DNA of 21,810 nucleotides from Haplosporangium gracile (Eukaryota > Mortierellomycota > Mortierellomycetes > Mortierellales > Mortierellaceae). Within the stretch, counting starts at the first letter, position 1; the number at the start of each line of letters is the position of its first letter. Shown piece by piece: positions 19,341-21,810 of the stretch. The translations under genes and the position numbers were made by a program. The notes under the pieces were generated by a model. That model searched no databases and was not told the origin of the DNA. It saw nothing but the letters and a program-made list of their open reading frames with translations. Location of the stretch: positions 1-21,810 of the forward strand of contig JAAAUF010000709.1 in NCBI GenBank assembly GCA_015499985.1, written 5' to 3'.

Positions 19341-21810
19341 AACTCCGATCTACTTGCCCCATGCCCATGGAAACATTGAACACAAATTCTGTACCACCTT
19401 CAACATACCAGTGTCAGAAGGACCCATATACTCACTTCGAGGGAGGTAGGGGTGATGTAAGGAGAGAGAACGAGAAGAGTCTCACTCATCACCTTCCCCC
19501 TCTCTGTCCATGTACGAGCCTTCCTCCCCAAACACCTCTGCGCTTTTTTCTGTGTGATGATACTTATTTGACATCGCTCCGCCTTTTCTTCTCGATCCAT
19601 ATGTCCCTCTTATGGCCCGTCCACTTTTATGAGCAGTTTCTCGTCAACACCACCCTCCCTTCTTTGCTACTTCCCCTCCTTCCTCACTCTATCATCTAGT
19701 GTCCTTCTCACACACACACTAGCAAAGACCCTGACCGCCAAAATGACCGAGGTACCCACCATGTGAAGGCAGGGACAGGGTTAGAATGATGTAATGGAAG
19801 CAACTAAGAAGGGGAAATGATAGTAACGGAGATACAAAGCGAGACAAAGGAAAGTGTGGGAGAGAAATGTAATCAAGGTAGAGGGCCGCATCACTGCCAA
19901 AAGGATGAAGAGGTAAAAAAAAAAAAGAGATAGTATACAAAGGAGTTGTTTCTAGGAAAAAGGGAAACACATACTCACATACTCGCAGGGAGTCGATTAG
20001 TGCATACATTCTCTGTCTCTCTCCATTCATTCTTTATTATTTTGGGACCAGGAAGGTCTATGTGTATGTGTGAGATGTGGTTTTTTTTTCGTTTTTTCTT
20101 TTCTTTTCTTTTCTTTGGTTTTTGTTCCCAGATTGTTACACCCTGCTAAACACCAAGTGTCTGTTATTGGTCGTTTGTTCACTGTTCATCTGTACATTTC
20201 GATTCCGCATGAAAAGGGGAAAATAACAACAACAGACAACAACAGAAGTGTGTCAAGAAAGACTAGGAGAGAGAAAGAGGTTTTTTTTTATCTTCGCTTG
20301 TTGCTGACTCATAGAATCAGCTACTCGACAAACATGATCACACACGACTCATTTCATAGATATATTGAACCGTTGAGCATTCTCAATTGAATAACTGAAT
20401 GAGCAGGAGCCACATATCCGACGGTAGTACTGACCGAAAAGTTCCATACCTTCTCTCTTTTTCTCCTTCTACTTCTTCATCGCTCTCAAAAGAACACACA
20501 ACAACGCGTCCATTCTACAACAAGACTAAATTTTCTGTTCATTACATTACTATCCATCACCCCACACACTCGAGTTTCAAAGGCTTCTACCCCCTTTCCT
20601 TCATTACACCCAGCTATCTTCTTTGACTCCCTGGTGAAAAAAAAGACCGTGAACTAGACCTCACCACTCCTTCCTCTTCCTTACCCCTCTTCAATCCAGC
20701 ACCCATTTTAAGGAAAGACGATTGCCGCCCTGTTTCAAGACCTTCCTCCTCTCCTTCCTTCCTCCCTTACAGCCTACGCATACACTCCCCTCCCAACCCT
20801 TTAGTCATTCCTCATTCGCTACTCCCTTAAGTTTCTGTGCTCTGTACGTTCAGCCATCTCAACCTCCCACCTCGTTCAGTTTCCATGCGCCCTTCCTTTC
20901 TAGTCTCCAATTGGCTTTCAGAGATAAATAAAAGTGCCAAAATCTCATTTTCCAAACACGATAGCAACGACGAAAATTGCACGGATGATAGTCCTCCAAT
21001 AAGAGGAGTTTTTAGTAGGGTTTCAATTCGCTAGTTCTTGGAAACTCTAATCGCTTAGACGCGCGCAAAGGAAAAAAAACTTCGAGAAAGAATTGCGTTG
21101 CGACGACATGCTAGTCGAAGAGAACTGATAAAAAGAGTGGAAGAGAGGGAGTATTCTATACTTTGTAAACAACTGACACTCGAGGATATAGAATGCCGAC
21201 GTTGCTTGTTTCTGTGTTTTGTTATGGCCAATCGCAGCTTGTTAAGAAATTCGATATATTCGAAGCTGGGGATAGTTCAGGTATAGGAATTGCAAGAGAT
21301 GGGGAAGGTGGATGTAATTCCCGTCTGGGCCGACCTACCATGTTGTTATCTTTCTACACTCTTTTTCGTGTTGTAATAATTCCTCATTCATTGTTCGTAT
21401 CCCATCTTCCTGTCTATCCGTCTGTCTTCCCTGTTGTCACTCTGTCTCCCTGGGCTATCTGTTTTAGCCCTCCCTTGGTGTCATTTCTCTTCATCTCCTC
21501 TGTCTCCTGAGAACACCCAAGAGACAAGAATAGAGTTAAAAACCTGATCAGGCACCACTTACAGCGGCCTACCAAGGTTTCTTTTTTCTCGTAAAATAGA
21601 AAAAAAAAAGCGGATGGGTGTAGAATACAGACAGATAACGAGACTCGATCGTATTAGGATCAACTGGAAGGGGCACATCTTCATCAACCAAAATCATTGA
21701 GTAAAGAAAGACGTTAGTTTCGTTGCAAAAGTAATATTCATCAGTTGACACGACTCAAAAGAAGTAAGCAGTAGAAAATAAAACACACAAACAAGCAAAA
21801 AAAAAAAAAA
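19341..21810. other. Gene desert, part 7, to the end of the window
   Basis: No supportable gene. Long pyrimidine-rich stretches (19480-19720, 20420-20900) look like promoter or leader sequence of a plus-strand gene beyond the window. A (CTTTT)n tract lies at 20098-20116. A mixed-composition frame at about 20900-21283 is broken by TAG at 21032 and at 21056. The window ends in a run of A (21797-21810). Confidence 0.5.
20098..20116. repeat. (CTTTT)n microsatellite
   Basis: Three complete CTTTT units followed by CTTT, in a T-rich area. Confidence 0.85.

Noticed and set aside
21797..21810. Poly(A) at the window end as a retrotransposon tail
   Set aside because: Similar A runs occur throughout the desert; no reverse transcriptase, target-site duplication or terminal repeat is visible.

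Overview
The window looks like nuclear DNA of a filamentous fungus, most probably a Mortierella relative (Mortierellomycota). This rests on short GT-AG introns with CTAAC-type branch sites, secreted LysM and histidine-acid-phosphatase genes, and a leucine-rich-repeat gene whose wording matches, from memory, a family greatly expanded in Mortierellaceae. No database search was possible, so the taxon is an inference. There are no tRNA, rRNA, CRISPR or bacterial operon signals.

Layout. Positions 2-403 (+) are the C-terminal end of a histidine acid phosphatase. Positions 633-1501 (-) hold an intact three-exon gene for a small secreted, probably GPI-anchored LysM protein with a 25-nt micro-exon. 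Positions 2599-4703 (-) are a ruined leucine-rich-repeat gene with at least six frameshifts and two nonsense codons. Directly upstream on the same strand, 4704-5076 is the relic of a second LysM gene: its start codon has become ATA, a LysM cysteine has become Arg, and its frame runs into the LRR relic. Positions 5840-8182 (+) hold a complete seven-exon Ubc7/UBE2G-type ubiquitin-conjugating enzyme gene. Positions 8628-10159 (-) hold a four-exon SRPBCC-domain gene with a long acidic tail, convergent with the UBC gene.

The remaining 11.6 kb (10160-21810) contains no gene I can defend. It is AT-rich, full of homopolymers and alternating purine-rich and pyrimidine-rich blocks, with simple repeats, small palindromes and a few exon-like islands. 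It may be the long control region or leader of a gene outside the window, or relic sequence.

The genes do not form a pathway. The main story is evolutionary: two LysM paralogues flank a decayed LRR gene, one intact and one decaying and joined to it. Comparing the two LysM genes also fixes the exon structure of the intact one. I found no clear new molecular system; the most checkable novelties are the micro-exon, the LysM-LRR relic fusion, the SRPBCC protein with its acidic tail, and the large gene desert.
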